The notes below the pieces were generated by a model that saw only the letters and a program-made list of their open reading frames with translations, had not been told where the DNA came from and made no database searches. The position numbers were made by a program, and so were the translations under genes. From the NCBI RefSeq assembly GCF_023283885.1, contig NZ_JAKILA010000006.1, positions 1 through 64,000 on the forward strand: a stretch of 64,000 nt of DNA. Reading direction: 5' to 3'. The stretch is from Shewanella basaltis. Lineage in GTDB: Bacteria; Pseudomonadota; Gammaproteobacteria; Enterobacterales; Shewanellaceae. Every line of letters starts with the position of its first letter. Position 1 is the first letter of the stretch. Shown piece after piece: positions 16,584-26,302 of this stretch.

Positions 16584-17498
16584 CTAAAAAATAGAGCGAC
16601 CTAATTGTTGACTAATGTGTTCTAGCATAGCGGTACCAGCAAGCGAGTTGCCATTCATGTCAAGTTCAGGCGACCAAACGCAAATAGACATATCACCGGG
16701 TATAACAGCAATGATCCCACCACCAACGCCACTTTTGCCAGGCATACCCACCCGGTAGGCAAATTCTCCTGCACCATCATATAAGCCCGATGTGGCCAAC
16801 AATGCATTTAACTGCCTAGTTTGTACAGGTGACACCAAGCTTTCGCCGTCTAATGTTTTACCTCGATTGGCTAAATAAAACATGGCTCGAGATAAATCAG
16901 CGCAGTTCATTTTTAACGAACAGTAATGAAAGTAGCTTTTAAGCACAGTATCAACGTCACCATTAAAATTACCAAATGATTTCATTAAATATGCAATAGA
17001 AGCATTACGAGCACTAAATTGATACTCCGAGTCGGCAACCACTTTGTCGTAAGCCACTGCGGGGTTTTGGCTCAACTGCCTAACAACCTCTAACATACGA
17101 TGTTTAGGAGCACCTAGACGCGCTTGCAATAGGTCTGCAATGATTAATGCGCCTGCATTAATAAACGGATTACGTGGTTTACCACGCTCTAGCTCAACCT
17201 GAACCAGAGAGTTAAATGAATGCCCAGAGGGTTCTTTGCCTACGCGGTGCCAAATTTCATCTTCTGTGTATAGGTTTAACGCAAGTGTTAAGCTAAACAC
17301 TTTAGAAATACTTTGAATTGAAAATGGCTCGAGGTAATCGCCTGCGCCTATGGTAGTGCCATCGATAGTCGTAATCGCAATACCTATTTTATTCGGGTTA
17401 ACATTGGCAAGGGCAGGAATATATCCTGCCACATTGCCTTTACCCAGTAGCGGCCTGACCTTGTCTACCGCTTCTTGAAGTAATAATTGCTCAGGCAA
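16584..17498 (-). CDS. glsA: Glutaminase
   Basis: Hydrolyses glutamine to glutamate and ammonia; serine-dependent beta-lactamase-like fold. 304 residues. The catalytic S63-x-x-K66 is in QSISKVFSL, with N-rich NPFINAGAL and [29 protein letters not shown] blocks (split here by the domain) further on. The start is TTG at 17498 with GGGGA 9 nt upstream; this gives the MPEQ opening expected for the family in Shewanella. It follows yggL by only 6 bp, so the two are cotranscribed and probably translationally coupled. Confidence 0.94.
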   Translation of the reverse strand: MPEQLLLQEAVDKVRPLLGKGNVAGYIPALANVNPNKIGIAITTIDGTTIGAGDYLEPFSIQSISKVFSLTLALNLYTEDEIWHRVGKEPSGHSFNSLVQVELERGKPRNPFINAGALIIADLLQARLGAPKHRMLEVVRQLSQNPAVAYDKVVADSEYQFSARNASIAYLMKSFGNFNGDVDTVLKSYFHYCSLKMNCADLSRAMFYLANRGKTLDGESLVSPVQTRQLNALLATSGLYDGAGEFAYRVGMPGKSGVGGGIIAVIPGDMSICVWSPELDMNGNSLAGTAMLEHISQQLGRSIF

Positions 17499-17504
17499 TT
17501 TGGT

Positions 17505-17831
17505 TTATCCCCACCAAATGTCGTACAAGCTGCTGACTTCTACACCAGACACAGGTTTGCCTTGCCAAAATGCTTTGACCGCTGCGATGTCGTCTTCGGT
17601 GCATTGACCAATTGCTTGAGTGGCGATAATACCTTCCCACTCTTTATGCCCACCACCGTGGAATCCCAATTGGCGAGGCTCGATAACCTCGTCAATAAAT
17701 TGGTCAACAAGGGCATCGATATCCGCTTCAGAAACTGACTCGTCAAACACCCAGTTTATGTCAAAACCAAACTCTTGAAATTCATCTACTCGTAATTTTT
17801 TACGTAAACGACGACTGCGATTTTGCGCCAT
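17505..17831 (-). CDS. yggL: YggL family (DUF469) 50S ribosome-associated protein
   Basis: 108 residues, starting MAQNRSRRLRKKLRVDEF and followed by an acidic middle (DESVSEADIDALVDQFIDE). The family binds the 50S subunit in E. coli; its precise role is open. AGGAG precedes the ATG. It lies between trmB (23 bp upstream) and glsA (6 bp downstream), forming the minus-strand unit trmB-yggL-glsA. Confidence 0.9.
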   Translation of the reverse strand: MAQNRSRRLRKKLRVDEFQEFGFDINWVFDESVSEADIDALVDQFIDEVIEPRQLGFHGGGHKEWEGIIATQAIGQCTEDDIAAVKAFWQGKPVSGVEVSSLYDIWWG

Positions 17832-17854
17832 GATGTTGTCTCCTGTTGATAAAA

Positions 17855-18571
17855 TTAAGCGGTGCGCTCAAACATGATATCCCAAACACCATGACCTAAA
17901 CGGTGTCCGCGAGCTTCAAACTTTGTTAACGGACGATGCTCAGGACGTTCAACCACAGTACCTGTAGGTGATTGATTTTTATAACCCTCTGCGGCGTTCA
18001 TTACTTCTAACATATGCTCACTGTAGTTTTCCCAGTCAGTCGCCATATGAAATACACCACCAACTTTAAGTTTTCGACGCACAAGTTGAACAAACTCAGG
18101 TTGAACAATACGGCGTTTGTGGTGACGTTTTTTATGCCATGGATCTGGGAAAAATAATTGTAAACGCGCCAATGAGCCATCAGCAATGCTATGCTCTAAC
18201 ACTTCCATTGCATCATGATGATAAACACGTAAGTTTGTCACTTTTGCTTCACCAGCATCGGCTAAACAAGCACCAACACCAGGCTTATGTACCTCAATAC
18301 CGATAAAATTTTGCTCTGGCGCTGCACTGGCCATTTGTACTAATGACGCCCCCATACCAAAGCCAATTTCAAGGACGGTATCAGCATTACGGCCAAACAC
18401 TTGAGTTAAATCAAGTGGTTGTGGTGTATAATCTAAGCCCATCGCTGGCCAATGTGCCTCAATAGCTTGAGATTGTCCTTTTGTTAAACGGCCTTCACGT
18501 AAAACAAAACTTCTGATTTTACGAATATACTTACCGTCTTCGTTAAACTCAGCTGTGGTAACGTCGCTCAT
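17855..18571 (-). CDS. trmB: tRNA (guanine-N7)-methyltransferase
   Basis: SAM-dependent enzyme that methylates G46 in the variable loop of tRNAs. 238 residues. SAM motif [13 protein letters not shown], the [14 protein letters not shown] block of the family and the [10 protein letters not shown] segment are present. GAGG precedes the ATG. First gene of trmB-yggL-glsA. Its promoter lies in the 247-bp region shared with the divergent mutY. Confidence 0.95.
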   Translation of the reverse strand: MSDVTTAEFNEDGKYIRKIRSFVLREGRLTKGQSQAIEAHWPAMGLDYTPQPLDLTQVFGRNADTVLEIGFGMGASLVQMASAAPEQNFIGIEVHKPGVGACLADAGEAKVTNLRVYHHDAMEVLEHSIADGSLARLQLFFPDPWHKKRHHKRRIVQPEFVQLVRRKLKVGGVFHMATDWENYSEHMLEVMNAAEGYKNQSPTGTVVERPEHRPLTKFEARGHRLGHGVWDIMFERTA

Positions 18572-18818
18572 TATTGCCTCATTGCTTACATACGTTACAT
18601 AAGGTTTATGCGTAGTGACAGAAATAAACCTATCGCTATTAACATCAACATTACGTCATGATTGTCTGTATTAGATCAATTTAAATATTCGTCGCGTATT
18701 ATACCTAAAGTCGCAGCACATGTTTACGCTAAATTAGCATCGAGATTTTCATCTTGCGATAAAAACCAATCATCAACCAACTCTTGTTTAATAAAATCGC
18801 TATGGATACACTGCGCCC

Positions 18819-19892
18819 ATGAAAAAAGTGACCTCTTTTGCTGAGCGTATTATCGCTTGGTACGACCTAAATGGTCGTAAAACATTGCCCTGGCAAATCA
18901 ACAAAACACCTTATCGAGTTTGGGTGTCAGAAATCATGCTGCAACAAACGCAAGTGGCAACGGTGATCCCTTACTATGAAAAGTTTATGGCAAGGTTTCC
19001 TACTGTTGTTGAGTTAGCAAATGCACCTCAAGATGAAGTATTGCACCTTTGGACCGGTTTAGGGTACTACGCGAGAGCGCGAAATTTACACAAAGCCGCC
19101 CAGCATATTAGGGATCACTTTAATGGTGAATTCCCTACGAGTTTTGATGATGTGATGGCCCTATCTGGCATTGGGAAATCGACAGCAGGCGCGGTGTTGT
19201 CCTTGTCTTTGGGACAACATCATCCCATTTTAGACGGTAATGTAAAACGCGTATTAGCAAGACATGGGGCCATTGCAGGTTGGCCTGGTATTAAAACGGT
19301 TGAGCAGCAATTGTGGCAATTAACCGAAAAGTTAACCCCTAAGAGCGGTGTTGAAAAATTTAATCAGGCGATGATGGATATTGGATCTAGTGTGTGTACA
19401 CGCACTAAACCACAATGCGAATTATGTCCTGTAGCTGTGGATTGTATTGCTCAATTGCAAGGTAATCAAAGCCTATACCCAGGGAAAAAACCTAAAAAAA
19501 TCACCCCCGAAAAATCAGCTTATATGCTTGTGTTGGTAGATAATAGCCAAAATGCTACCAAGGTACAGTTAATACAACGTCCGCCTGCTGGCATTTGGGG
19601 AGGGCTTTGGTGTTTTGCGCAGTTTGAGACGCACGCTGAATTATCCGATTATTTAGCAAGGCATCAGTTAGTGGCATCTGCACAAGGTCTTGCAGGCTTT
19701 AGGCATACTTTTAGCCATTTTCATCTCGATATACAGCCAGTACTGGTTGAAATTACACCAGACTCTGCAACGAGTATCATGGAACAACATGGCGCTCTCT
19801 GGTATAACATAGAGCAACCTGCGAAAGTTGGGTTAGCGGCAGCCACAGAACGTATTTTGTCTAATTTAGCCGTCCTTTTCGCGACACAGTAG
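18819..19892 (+). CDS. mutY: A/G-specific adenine DNA glycosylase
   Basis: Removes adenine mispaired with 8-oxoguanine. 357 residues. Catalytic Glu38 in [10 protein letters not shown], helix-hairpin-helix [12 protein letters not shown] (115-126), Asp139 in LDGNVKRV, the 4Fe-4S ligands C193, C200, C203 and C209 (CX6CX2CX5C), and a C-terminal NUDIX-like domain that recognises 8-oxoG. It is followed after 33 bp by yggX, a conserved pair in enterobacteria and Shewanella. No strong ribosome site precedes the ATG. Confidence 0.95.
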   Translation: MKKVTSFAERIIAWYDLNGRKTLPWQINKTPYRVWVSEIMLQQTQVATVIPYYEKFMARFPTVVELANAPQDEVLHLWTGLGYYARARNLHKAAQHIRDHFNGEFPTSFDDVMALSGIGKSTAGAVLSLSLGQHHPILDGNVKRVLARHGAIAGWPGIKTVEQQLWQLTEKLTPKSGVEKFNQAMMDIGSSVCTRTKPQCELCPVAVDCIAQLQGNQSLYPGKKPKKITPEKSAYMLVLVDNSQNATKVQLIQRPPAGIWGGLWCFAQFETHAELSDYLARHQLVASAQGLAGFRHTFSHFHLDIQPVLVEITPDSATSIMEQHGALWYNIEQPAKVGLAAATERILSNLAVLFATQ

Positions 19893-19925
19893 TATTTTTT
19901 GTAATTAAGTTAGTAAGGAATCATC

Positions 19926-20204
19926 ATGGCTCGCACAGTTCAGTGTCTTCACCTTAATAAATCAGCCGACGGGTTGGATTTTCAGCTTTATCCAGGCGAA
20001 TTAGGTAAGCGTATTTATGGCAATATTAGTAAAGAAGCCTGGGGCTTATGGCAAAAAAAGCAAACGATGCTCATCAATGAGAAAAAACTGAACATGATGA
20101 ATGTAGATGATAGAAAATTTTTAGAAGCGCAAATGTTGAGTTTTTTATTTGAAGGTAAAGACGTCGAAATCGAAGGCTATGTTCCACCAAGTGAAGACGA
20201 ATAA
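19926..20204 (+). CDS. yggX: YggX family Fe(II)-trafficking protein
   Basis: 92 residues. Small protein linked to protection of Fe-S clusters from oxidation and repair of labile clusters, which fits its position behind the Fe-S enzyme MutY. The conserved Cys7 in MARTVQC and the FPG-like [14 protein letters not shown] block are present. AAGGA precedes the ATG. Likely cotranscribed with mutY. Followed by a terminator interrupted by a short IS-like palindrome. Confidence 0.94.
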   Translation: MARTVQCLHLNKSADGLDFQLYPGELGKRIYGNISKEAWGLWQKKQTMLINEKKLNMMNVDDRKFLEAQMLSFLFEGKDVEIEGYVPPSEDE

Positions 20205-20230
20205 TAGACCTAAACTTAAAATAAAAACAT

Positions 20231-20306
20231 AAAGCCGCTTTATGAACTGACCCCCAATCGTTGGACAACAATTATTGGGGGTCAGTTCATTATTAGCGGC
20301 TTTTTT
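20231..20306. terminator. Bidirectional terminator between yggX and yceI, split by an insertion
   Basis: Outer stem AAAGCCGCT (20231-20239) and AGCGGCTTT (20295-20303) followed by T. The loop holds a second, 16-bp inverted repeat (20243-20258 with 20274-20289). The folded RNA would be one long interrupted hairpin serving both convergent genes. Confidence 0.7.
20243..20289. mobile_element. 47-bp palindrome with IS3-family-like ends, TTA target duplication
   Basis: Starts TGAACTGACCCCCAAT and ends ATTGGGGGTCAGTTCA, flanked by TTA on both sides (20240-20242, 20290-20292). TG...CA termini and a 3-bp duplication are usual for IS3 elements of the IS150 type. Only the two ends remain. Confidence 0.6.
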
Positions 20307-20319
20307 GGTTTTTAAACAA

Positions 20320-20895
20320 TTATTGCTTAATTCCTTCAACGACCAAATCAAGTACAACATTTGCTGATGCAGGGCCTAAATCCATTTTTACACCATAGTC
20401 TTTCATTGCAAACGTGGTTTTACCGGTAAAACCTGCACGATAACCTCCCCATGGGTCTTTACCCTCACCAATCGCCTTTGCGTCTATGCTCAATGGCTTA
20501 GTCACCCCATTAAAAGTAAAGTCTCCATTTATCACAAATTGGTTGTTGCCATTGTCAACAATCGAGGTAGACACAAAACTGGCTTCTGGGAATTTATCGC
20601 TATTTAAAAAGTCTGCACCACGTAAATGTTTATCACGCTCAGCATGGTTTGAGTCAACACTGGTTGTATTAATTTTGACATTCACTTTAGCGTCGGCAAT
20701 TTTAGCTTGGTCAAAACTGAAGTTACCAGAGAACTCATTAAAACGCCCCACAACAAAACTGTAACCCAAATGGCTAACACTAAATTGAATTGAAGCATGA
20801 GCCCCTTGTGTATCAATGACATAGTCAGCCGCATTTGCAGATAAAGATAACAGTAAAGATGAGCCTATTATTGTTGCAAGTAGATGTTTTTTCAT
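20320..20895 (-). CDS. yceI: YceI family periplasmic lipid-binding-like protein
   Basis: 191 residues with a signal peptide (about 1-22, ending ANAAD). The YceI domain is a lipocalin-like barrel that binds polyisoprenoid or similar lipids; family blocks YVIDTQGAHASIQFSVSHLG (26-45 region), GDFTFNGVTKPLS and GYRAGFTGKT are clear. It lies 51 bp downstream of a cytochrome b561 gene on the same strand, a recurrent pair, so quinone or isoprenoid handling is plausible but inferred. Confidence 0.92.
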   Translation of the reverse strand: MKKHLLATIIGSSLLLSLSANAADYVIDTQGAHASIQFSVSHLGYSFVVGRFNEFSGNFSFDQAKIADAKVNVKINTTSVDSNHAERDKHLRGADFLNSDKFPEASFVSTSIVDNGNNQFVINGDFTFNGVTKPLSIDAKAIGEGKDPWGGYRAGFTGKTTFAMKDYGVKMDLGPASANVVLDLVVEGIKQ

Positions 20896-20946
20896 TATAG
20901 CGTCCTTAATTATATAAAATATGAGTTACGGGCCAATCACAATGGG

Positions 20947-21501
20947 TTATTGTTTTTGCACAGGTTTGAGCATCCTTGTTAACGTGTTGTCTTTATCAAT
21001 AATGTGATGTTTGATTGCTCCTAACGCATGAAACACCACCAAAGTGATTAATGTGTATGCAAGATATTGATGTACGATACCAGCCAGATCTGCCTGGTCC
21101 TCTATAAATGCATTAGGAAATGGCACGGCAAACCAGTCAAAAATCCAAATATCCCGACCGTCTGCGGTTGAAATCATAATGCCCGACACCATGATGAATA
21201 ACAGCAACATATAAAGTAGTCTGTGGGCCCATTTGGCTAATTGCTTTTCCCAGGTTTTGTGATGCTCAAGTGCATTAGGTGAAGCAGACAAACCTTTCCA
21301 AACGAGTCGGATTAAGATTAATCCCAATAACAGTAGACCAATACTTTTATGAATATGTGGTGCGGTTTGATACAAACTGCTGTAATACGTGAGATCAACC
21401 ATCCAAAAGCCCAAACCAAAGAGTCCAAATACAACGATTGCCGATAGCCAATGCAACAAAATAGCCGTTACACCATAACCTGCAGATGAATTACTAAACA
21501 T
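20947..21501 (-). CDS. Cytochrome b561
   Basis: 184-residue inner membrane diheme cytochrome of the E. coli CybB type. Four membrane helices, with histidines in TAILLHWLSAIVVF, APHIHKSIGLL, KWAHRLLYMLL and VFHALGAIKHHII positioned to bind two hemes. It probably moves electrons between quinol and a periplasmic partner. AAGGA precedes the ATG. Operon with yceI downstream. Confidence 0.9.
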   Translation of the reverse strand: MFSNSSAGYGVTAILLHWLSAIVVFGLFGLGFWMVDLTYYSSLYQTAPHIHKSIGLLLLGLILIRLVWKGLSASPNALEHHKTWEKQLAKWAHRLLYMLLLFIMVSGIMISTADGRDIWIFDWFAVPFPNAFIEDQADLAGIVHQYLAYTLITLVVFHALGAIKHHIIDKDNTLTRMLKPVQKQ

Positions 21502-22014
21502 ACCAAGGTTCCTTGAAGAGTTAGCCCTATTTTAGTGCGACTTTTAAAAAAGAAAATCCCTTAAATTAGCCAGATTTATTCTAAAAAATAGAAAGATTGT
21601 AGCGACTCAACATTATACTATGTTGTGTTAACAGCTTTGCTGTCACCTAAATTGTCATGATGGGTACTGTGTTAATGACCCAATGATGTACACCTATCGA
21701 TTGAGTTAAATAGTCATGGTAATTGCTGTGTATAATTGCCGTTAAGTTAGCCGTTATGAATATTAATAAATAGTGTATTTACCAAGCTTTGCTTTCGCTT
21801 GTACAAACAAAAGCGTGTTTTTGTGCTAAAAACCAACAAAAGCAGATAAAATTACAGCAGTTTGCACATTAACTAGCCGAACGAGTAAAAAGATTTAAAA
21901 AGCACTTGCACGATAAAATCCATCGCTATATTATGTGCGCACTCCAGACGAGACAGGCACTGATTACCAAGTTAGTACCTAGTTTGAAGTAGTAAACTAA
22001 CGCTTAGTTTAGTT
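21502..22014. other. Intergenic region between cybB and tRNA-Phe
   Basis: No coding region seen. It should contain the promoter of the cybB-yceI pair at its left edge and contains the tRNA promoter at 21906-21934. The stretch 21600-21900 is AT-rich with no clear repeat. Confidence 0.5.
21906..21934 (+). promoter_or_regulatory. Promoter of the tRNA-Phe/tRNA-Thr unit
   Basis: TTGCAC (21906-21911), 17-bp spacer, TATTAT (21929-21934), then the GC-rich discriminator GTGCGC typical of stable RNA promoters under stringent control. It is about 75 bp upstream of tRNA-Phe. Confidence 0.65.
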
Positions 22015-22090
22015 GCCCGAATAGCTCAGTCGGTAGAGCAGAGGATTGAAAATCCTCGTGTCCCTGGTTCGATTCCGGGTTCGGGCACCA
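22015..22090 (+). tRNA. tRNA-Phe (GAA)
   Basis: 76 nt with encoded CCA. Acceptor GCCCGAA pairs with TTCGGGC, the D arm GCTC...GAGC is normal, the anticodon loop TTGAAAA gives GAA, and the T arm CCTGGTTCGATTCCGG is standard. Confidence 0.97.
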
Positions 22091-22097
22091 CAATTTA

Positions 22098-22173
<76 letters not shown>

Positions 22174-22182
22174 TAAAAAAAC

Positions 22183-22211
22183 AAAAAAGCCACTCAGTGA
22201 GTGGCTTTTTT
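22183..22211 (+). terminator. Terminator of the tRNA unit
   Basis: GCCACT/AGTGGC stem within AAAAAAGCCACTCA and TGAGTGGCTTTTTT (22183-22196 and 22198-22211), directly after tRNA-Thr. Confidence 0.92.
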
Positions 22212-22242
22212 GTATCTAAAGATCAAGTTCATCAAATACTTA

Positions 22243-22598
22243 TACCATTTCCATTAATTATGTGAACAATCAGAGCCACTCAGACTTTTCAGTTTGAGGC
22301 GCATTGTTGAAAGAATGGTTATTCCCTTTTAAGGCGATGCAACAAAGAAATGGAAAGTATGAGTGTCTCCTACAAGGCGGGTTTCAGTGCCTTCTATACT
22401 GCTTAATAGCATTTTGACGTACGACTGCATGGACGCAGGAGGTAGAACAACGCAGGAGCAGTTGTCGACGACTGCATGGACGCAGGAGGTAGAACAACGC
22501 AGGAGCAGTTTTCGAGAGCAACTATGCCTACAATCCTATTACTTGCCTAGAAGACACAGAATTCCCGCTGAATGACCAGATAATTGCTGGAATTGGTA
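22243..22598. mobile_element. MITE-4, 356 bp, TTA target duplication
   Basis: Ends TACCATTTCCATTAATTA and TAATTGCTGGAATTGGTA form an imperfect terminal inverted repeat, flanked by TTA on both sides (22240-22242, 22599-22601). Termini and duplication resemble MITE-1, but the interior differs. It carries a tandem 47-bp duplication at 22422-22515. No transposase. Confidence 0.78.
22422..22515. repeat. Two tandem copies of a 47-bp unit
   Basis: CGACTGCATGGACGCAGGAG starts at 22422 and again at 22469, and the units differ at one or two positions. A decayed copy is at 62158-62195. Confidence 0.9.
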
Positions 22599-22625
22599 TT
22601 ATACAAGTTATCTTATTGAAAATAT

Positions 22626-22650
22626 AAAAAAAGACACTCAATGAGTGTCT
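22626..22650 (-). terminator. Terminator of the SapC gene
   Basis: Minus strand AGACACTCA/TGAGTGTCT hairpin followed by seven T (A run at 22626-22632), 22 bp past the stop codon. Confidence 0.85.
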
Positions 22651-22671
22651 TAGTGTTTAGTTAACACATAT

Positions 22672-23373
22672 TTATTTGCCTTGCATTTCAACCCTTGCGA
22701 GACGATTAATTTGGTTTAACGAACCTAAATGACCATAAATTGGGCCAAGTAAACCACGCTTTTTAAGGTCTAAAAACTCTTCATCAGTTAATGCATTAAG
22801 CTTTTGCTCATCAATAACGTAAAGACCATTAATATTGCGCTTTTCACCAGCCACATCTACCGTTAGTGTTTGACTGATTAATAGGCCTTTTTCATTTAAA
22901 AAACCTAAAATGCCACGAGTCGCCTGATCTTGCTCATAATGGCTGATCAACGCTTTTTTGCGTGCATCTAAAAACGGTGTCTCTTTACCATCTTCAAACA
23001 ATGCTTGTCCGTCGGTTTTGCTAACTTCTTTTGCTTGTTCGCGGATGCCAATCCATACCTTATCTTTAACATCTGGATTTAACACTAAGCCTAATGGATA
23101 ATCACGAACGACCGCAGGAACATAAAGACCTTGCCATTTGCCGTATTTTACACTTAAGTTTTGGCCAGGTTTTAAGCCTAACATTGCAACTGATTGGAAC
23201 TCGTTTGTATCACTATTTTTAACAAATACAATTGGGTATTCGGTAGCTGCGCGACTGATTTCATGCAGTGTTACAGGCACAATATGTTGCTCTGCTACAT
23301 GTGAATAATCACTTGGTATAAGCTTTAAATCACCATGTTTTGTTTGTTCTAATAGTGTAATTTGGTTTTGCAT
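22672..23373 (-). CDS. SapC family protein
   Basis: 233 residues from the ATG at 23373, chosen because GGAG lies 5 nt upstream; a GTG at 23391 has none. It contains the SapC domain named after a Campylobacter S-layer-associated protein: HEISRAATEYPIVFVKN, then LGLKPGQNLSV and WQGLYVPAVVRDYPL. No signal peptide is seen, so location and function remain unclear. Only 23 bp separate the ATG from a 71-bp palindromic element, so the leader or promoter must involve that element. Confidence 0.85.
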   Translation of the reverse strand: MQNQITLLEQTKHGDLKLIPSDYSHVAEQHIVPVTLHEISRAATEYPIVFVKNSDTNEFQSVAMLGLKPGQNLSVKYGKWQGLYVPAVVRDYPLGLVLNPDVKDKVWIGIREQAKEVSKTDGQALFEDGKETPFLDARKKALISHYEQDQATRGILGFLNEKGLLISQTLTVDVAGEKRNINGLYVIDEQKLNALTDEEFLDLKKRGLLGPIYGHLGSLNQINRLARVEMQGK

Positions 23374-23396
23374 ATTGGCTCCATTAGGCACTGATT

Positions 23397-23467
23397 AACC
23401 TGAGCTCTGGACAAGAAATGTATTGATAATAAAAAAGTCGATACATCTCATATCCAGAGCTCAGGTT
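23397..23467. mobile_element. MITE-2 palindromic derivative, 71 bp, GATT target duplication
   Basis: Arms AACCTGAGCTCTGGA and TCCAGAGCTCAGGTT extend to 30 nt with 26 matches around an 11-nt loop. GATT flanks both sides (23393-23396, 23468-23471). Both arms derive from the same end of the 197-bp element at 61644-61840. Confidence 0.82.
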
Positions 23468-23612
23468 GATTATCTTTTTGTAGATGCGTATTGCATAGGT
23501 GCAATAAGCAAATTAACAACTCGTTAATATAGAAACTACCAAGATCAATCTTAAATTCAAGTACATTTAGATTAAATTGCGCTTATCGACTATAAAAGCG
23601 GCTTGATTGTGC

Positions 23613-23640
23613 AAAAAAAAGGCTTTCGTATAGGAAAGCC
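23613..23640 (-). terminator. Terminator of ndh
   Basis: GGCTTTC (23621-23627) pairs with GAAAGCC (23634-23640); the minus strand then runs into eight T (A run 23613-23620). Confidence 0.88.
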
Positions 23641-23653
23641 CTTAAATTAAGTA

Positions 23654-24940
23654 TTAATGTAATTTAAGTTTGGGTCGTTGCCAACGAAGTAGCTTTTGAG
23701 CAATACGGTATACAGATGCAGAAAACCAACCGTACAAGCTAGCAAGATGACGTTGGTATAAAGAAATATACATTAAGCGTGCAACGTGACCTTCTACGAA
23801 AAAGTCGCCTGAACGTAAATTACCCATTAAGTTACCCACTGCTGAAAAGCGGCTTAATGAAACCAATGAGCCATAGTCTTTGTACTCAAATGGTTTTTCT
23901 GGTTGTGATTTCATTTTTAAGCATAAGTTTGCGTAAAGACGATCGGCCATTTGTGCAGCTGCTTGAGCGCGTGGGGGAACCGGCTTACCTGATGGCAAAA
24001 TGAGCTGAGCGCAATCACCAAGAGCGTATATGTCAGCAAGCCCTTTGACTCGCATACATTCATCGACATCTAATTGGTTACGCGCAGTAACAGGAAGCTG
24101 GCTAAAGTTTTCAAACACTTTTGGCCCTTTTACACCCGCAGCCCATACTTTAATATTCGCTTTGATCACCTCTCCACTGGCAGTAACAAATCCTTCCTTA
24201 GTAACTTCTTTTACCTGCACACCTAAATGTAATTTTACACCCAGTTTTGATAAGACGGTTTGCGCTCTCGCACTGACAGGCTCTGGCAGTTGTGGCAGTA
24301 TTTTGTTGGACGCTTCAATAAGGTTAATATCTAAATGATCTTTTGAAATATTTTGATAACCGTATTCTTTTACTGACTCGATAACATGGTGAAGTTCTGC
24401 CGCTAACTCAACACCGGTCGCCCCTGCCCCAACAATACCAATACCTAATTGATCTTGGGTTTCATTAAGCTGTAGTAAGGCATCCATCAATTTGTGATGA
24501 AATAAATTAGCGCTGTCGAGGCTGTCTAAAAAAATACAATGTTTTTCAGCCCCTGGCGTATTGAAACTATTAGACACCCCGCCTAACGCTAACACCAATG
24601 TGTCATACTCAATTTGGCGAGCGCTAATGATCTGTTCACCATCGTCGTTATAGACAGGTGCAAGTTGAATTGTTTTAGTTTGTGGATCACATTGTTCAAT
24701 GGCACCACGAATATAGCGATAGCCATTTTTAAGCCCATGATCGCGATATTGCACCCCTTCAATTGATTGGTCAATTACCCCAACAGCAACTTCGTGCAAT
24801 TTGGGTTTCCAAATATGCACTGAATTTTTATCAATCAAACTGATATCGACCAAAGAACTGTTACCGAATTTACGACCTAATTTTGAAGCCAATGCCAAAC
24901 CTGCTGCCCCACCACCCACGATAACAATTCTTTGTTGCAT
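23654..24940 (-). CDS. ndh: NADH dehydrogenase, type II (non-proton-pumping)
   Basis: Single-subunit FAD enzyme on the inner membrane that passes electrons from NADH to quinone. 428 residues. FAD motif IVIVGGGAAGLALA near the N-terminus, NAD-binding IGIVGAGATGVELAAEL in the middle (about 166-182), and IYALGDCAQ of the second FAD site. A hydrophobic, basic C-terminus suits peripheral membrane binding. GAGG precedes the ATG. It lies downstream of glnB, but a terminator separates them. Confidence 0.95.
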   Translation of the reverse strand: MQQRIVIVGGGAAGLALASKLGRKFGNSSLVDISLIDKNSVHIWKPKLHEVAVGVIDQSIEGVQYRDHGLKNGYRYIRGAIEQCDPQTKTIQLAPVYNDDGEQIISARQIEYDTLVLALGGVSNSFNTPGAEKHCIFLDSLDSANLFHHKLMDALLQLNETQDQLGIGIVGAGATGVELAAELHHVIESVKEYGYQNISKDHLDINLIEASNKILPQLPEPVSARAQTVLSKLGVKLHLGVQVKEVTKEGFVTASGEVIKANIKVWAAGVKGPKVFENFSQLPVTARNQLDVDECMRVKGLADIYALGDCAQLILPSGKPVPPRAQAAAQMADRLYANLCLKMKSQPEKPFEYKDYGSLVSLSRFSAVGNLMGNLRSGDFFVEGHVARLMYISLYQRHLASLYGWFSASVYRIAQKLLRWQRPKLKLH

Positions 24941-24982
24941 AACTTACCTCTGACACCCTATTTTGACTATATAAACACACAT

Positions 24983-25003
24983 AAAAAAAGGCCCCTGTGG
25001 GCC

Positions 25004-25005
<2 letters not shown>
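24983..25005 (-). terminator. Terminator of glnB, overlapping its stop codon
   Basis: AAGGCCC (24988-24994) pairs with GGGCCTT (24999-25005), and the minus strand continues into seven T. The stem includes two bases of the glnB stop codon. Confidence 0.85.
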
Positions 25006-25354
<349 letters not shown>

Positions 25355-25561
25355 TCATCGGCTAATTTTTGGTTAAACGTTTGTCGTCACTGACGTTTAT
25401 GGTAACCAAATTTGTGGTAAATATCTTACTTGAAACTGCAGCAAATTGTCGCAGGTATTTTGCGTATTTAGAAAAAGATATTTCACAGCGAAAATATTGG
25501 TTATTTTCTATACTAATGACTTTCAAGCTGGATGCTACACATAGATTAAGGATGAACTATC

Positions 25562-26086
25562 ATGCCTAATATTCAATTCCACAAGGGTTTTAGCCTTATA
25601 GAAGTCATAGTAACAACCATGGTGGCAACATTATTGTCTCTCATCGCCATTCCCTCTTTTAGCGCGATAAACGAACAAGTAAGAGCGCAAAGTAGTATTA
25701 AAGTCATACAGCAAACGATTCAATATGCCCGCAACATGGCCATTAGTTATGGTTCAAGAGTTACTGTATGCCCTATTGTAAATAATAAATGTGCCAATGA
25801 TTGGGGAATTGGTTTAAGTGTGTTTATTGACCGAGGTAAAAAGAATCAACTGGATGCAAATGATCAACTACTCCAACAAACGTCTGCATTTAATGAAAAC
25901 GATTTTGTTAGCTATAATCGCGCAGCGGTTCGCTTTCAGCCCGATGGCCTAGCTTCTGGAACAAATGGCACGTTAACCTATTGCCCAGGCAGCGTTGATA
26001 GCGAATATTCAAAAGCGGTTATCGTTAACCAAGCTGGACGAGCTAGGATGTCAAAAAAGAAAGACATCAAATGCAAACCTCAATAA
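25562..26086 (+). CDS. FimT/FimU-type minor pilin (GspH/FimT family), copy 1
   Basis: 174 residues. Short leader ending HKG, then the prepilin peptidase site and N-methylation segment FSLIEVIVTTMVATLL, with Glu5 of the mature form. The GspH C-terminal domain has paired cysteines (VCPIVNNKC, TYCPGS). AAGGA precedes the ATG. A tandem paralogue of equal length follows at 26303. Minor pilins of this class help prime pilus assembly. The two lie convergent to the pilV-to-pilE operon. Confidence 0.88.
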   Translation: MPNIQFHKGFSLIEVIVTTMVATLLSLIAIPSFSAINEQVRAQSSIKVIQQTIQYARNMAISYGSRVTVCPIVNNKCANDWGIGLSVFIDRGKKNQLDANDQLLQQTSAFNENDFVSYNRAAVRFQPDGLASGTNGTLTYCPGSVDSEYSKAVIVNQAGRARMSKKKDIKCKPQ

Positions 26087-26302
26087 TACAGTGTGATCTT
26101 GCCCCATAGAATATTGAAATGGGCGCCAATCAAACAAAAAAGTTCATACCTGTGCTGTGGTTAATTTTGTCATTTTTTATTTAAGTAATAGTAATATACA
26201 ACTTCTTTTTAAATAAAATAATCAAACAAAAATAGCCAATTAAACACTGTAATTCATGCTGTGCTTCGTTATACTCTTCACTATTATGATGAGGATGTAC
26301 AC

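Noticed and set aside
22363..22575. 70-codon frame inside MITE-4
   Set aside because: It runs through the tandem 47-bp repeat and element ends, has no ribosome site and no protein-like composition.
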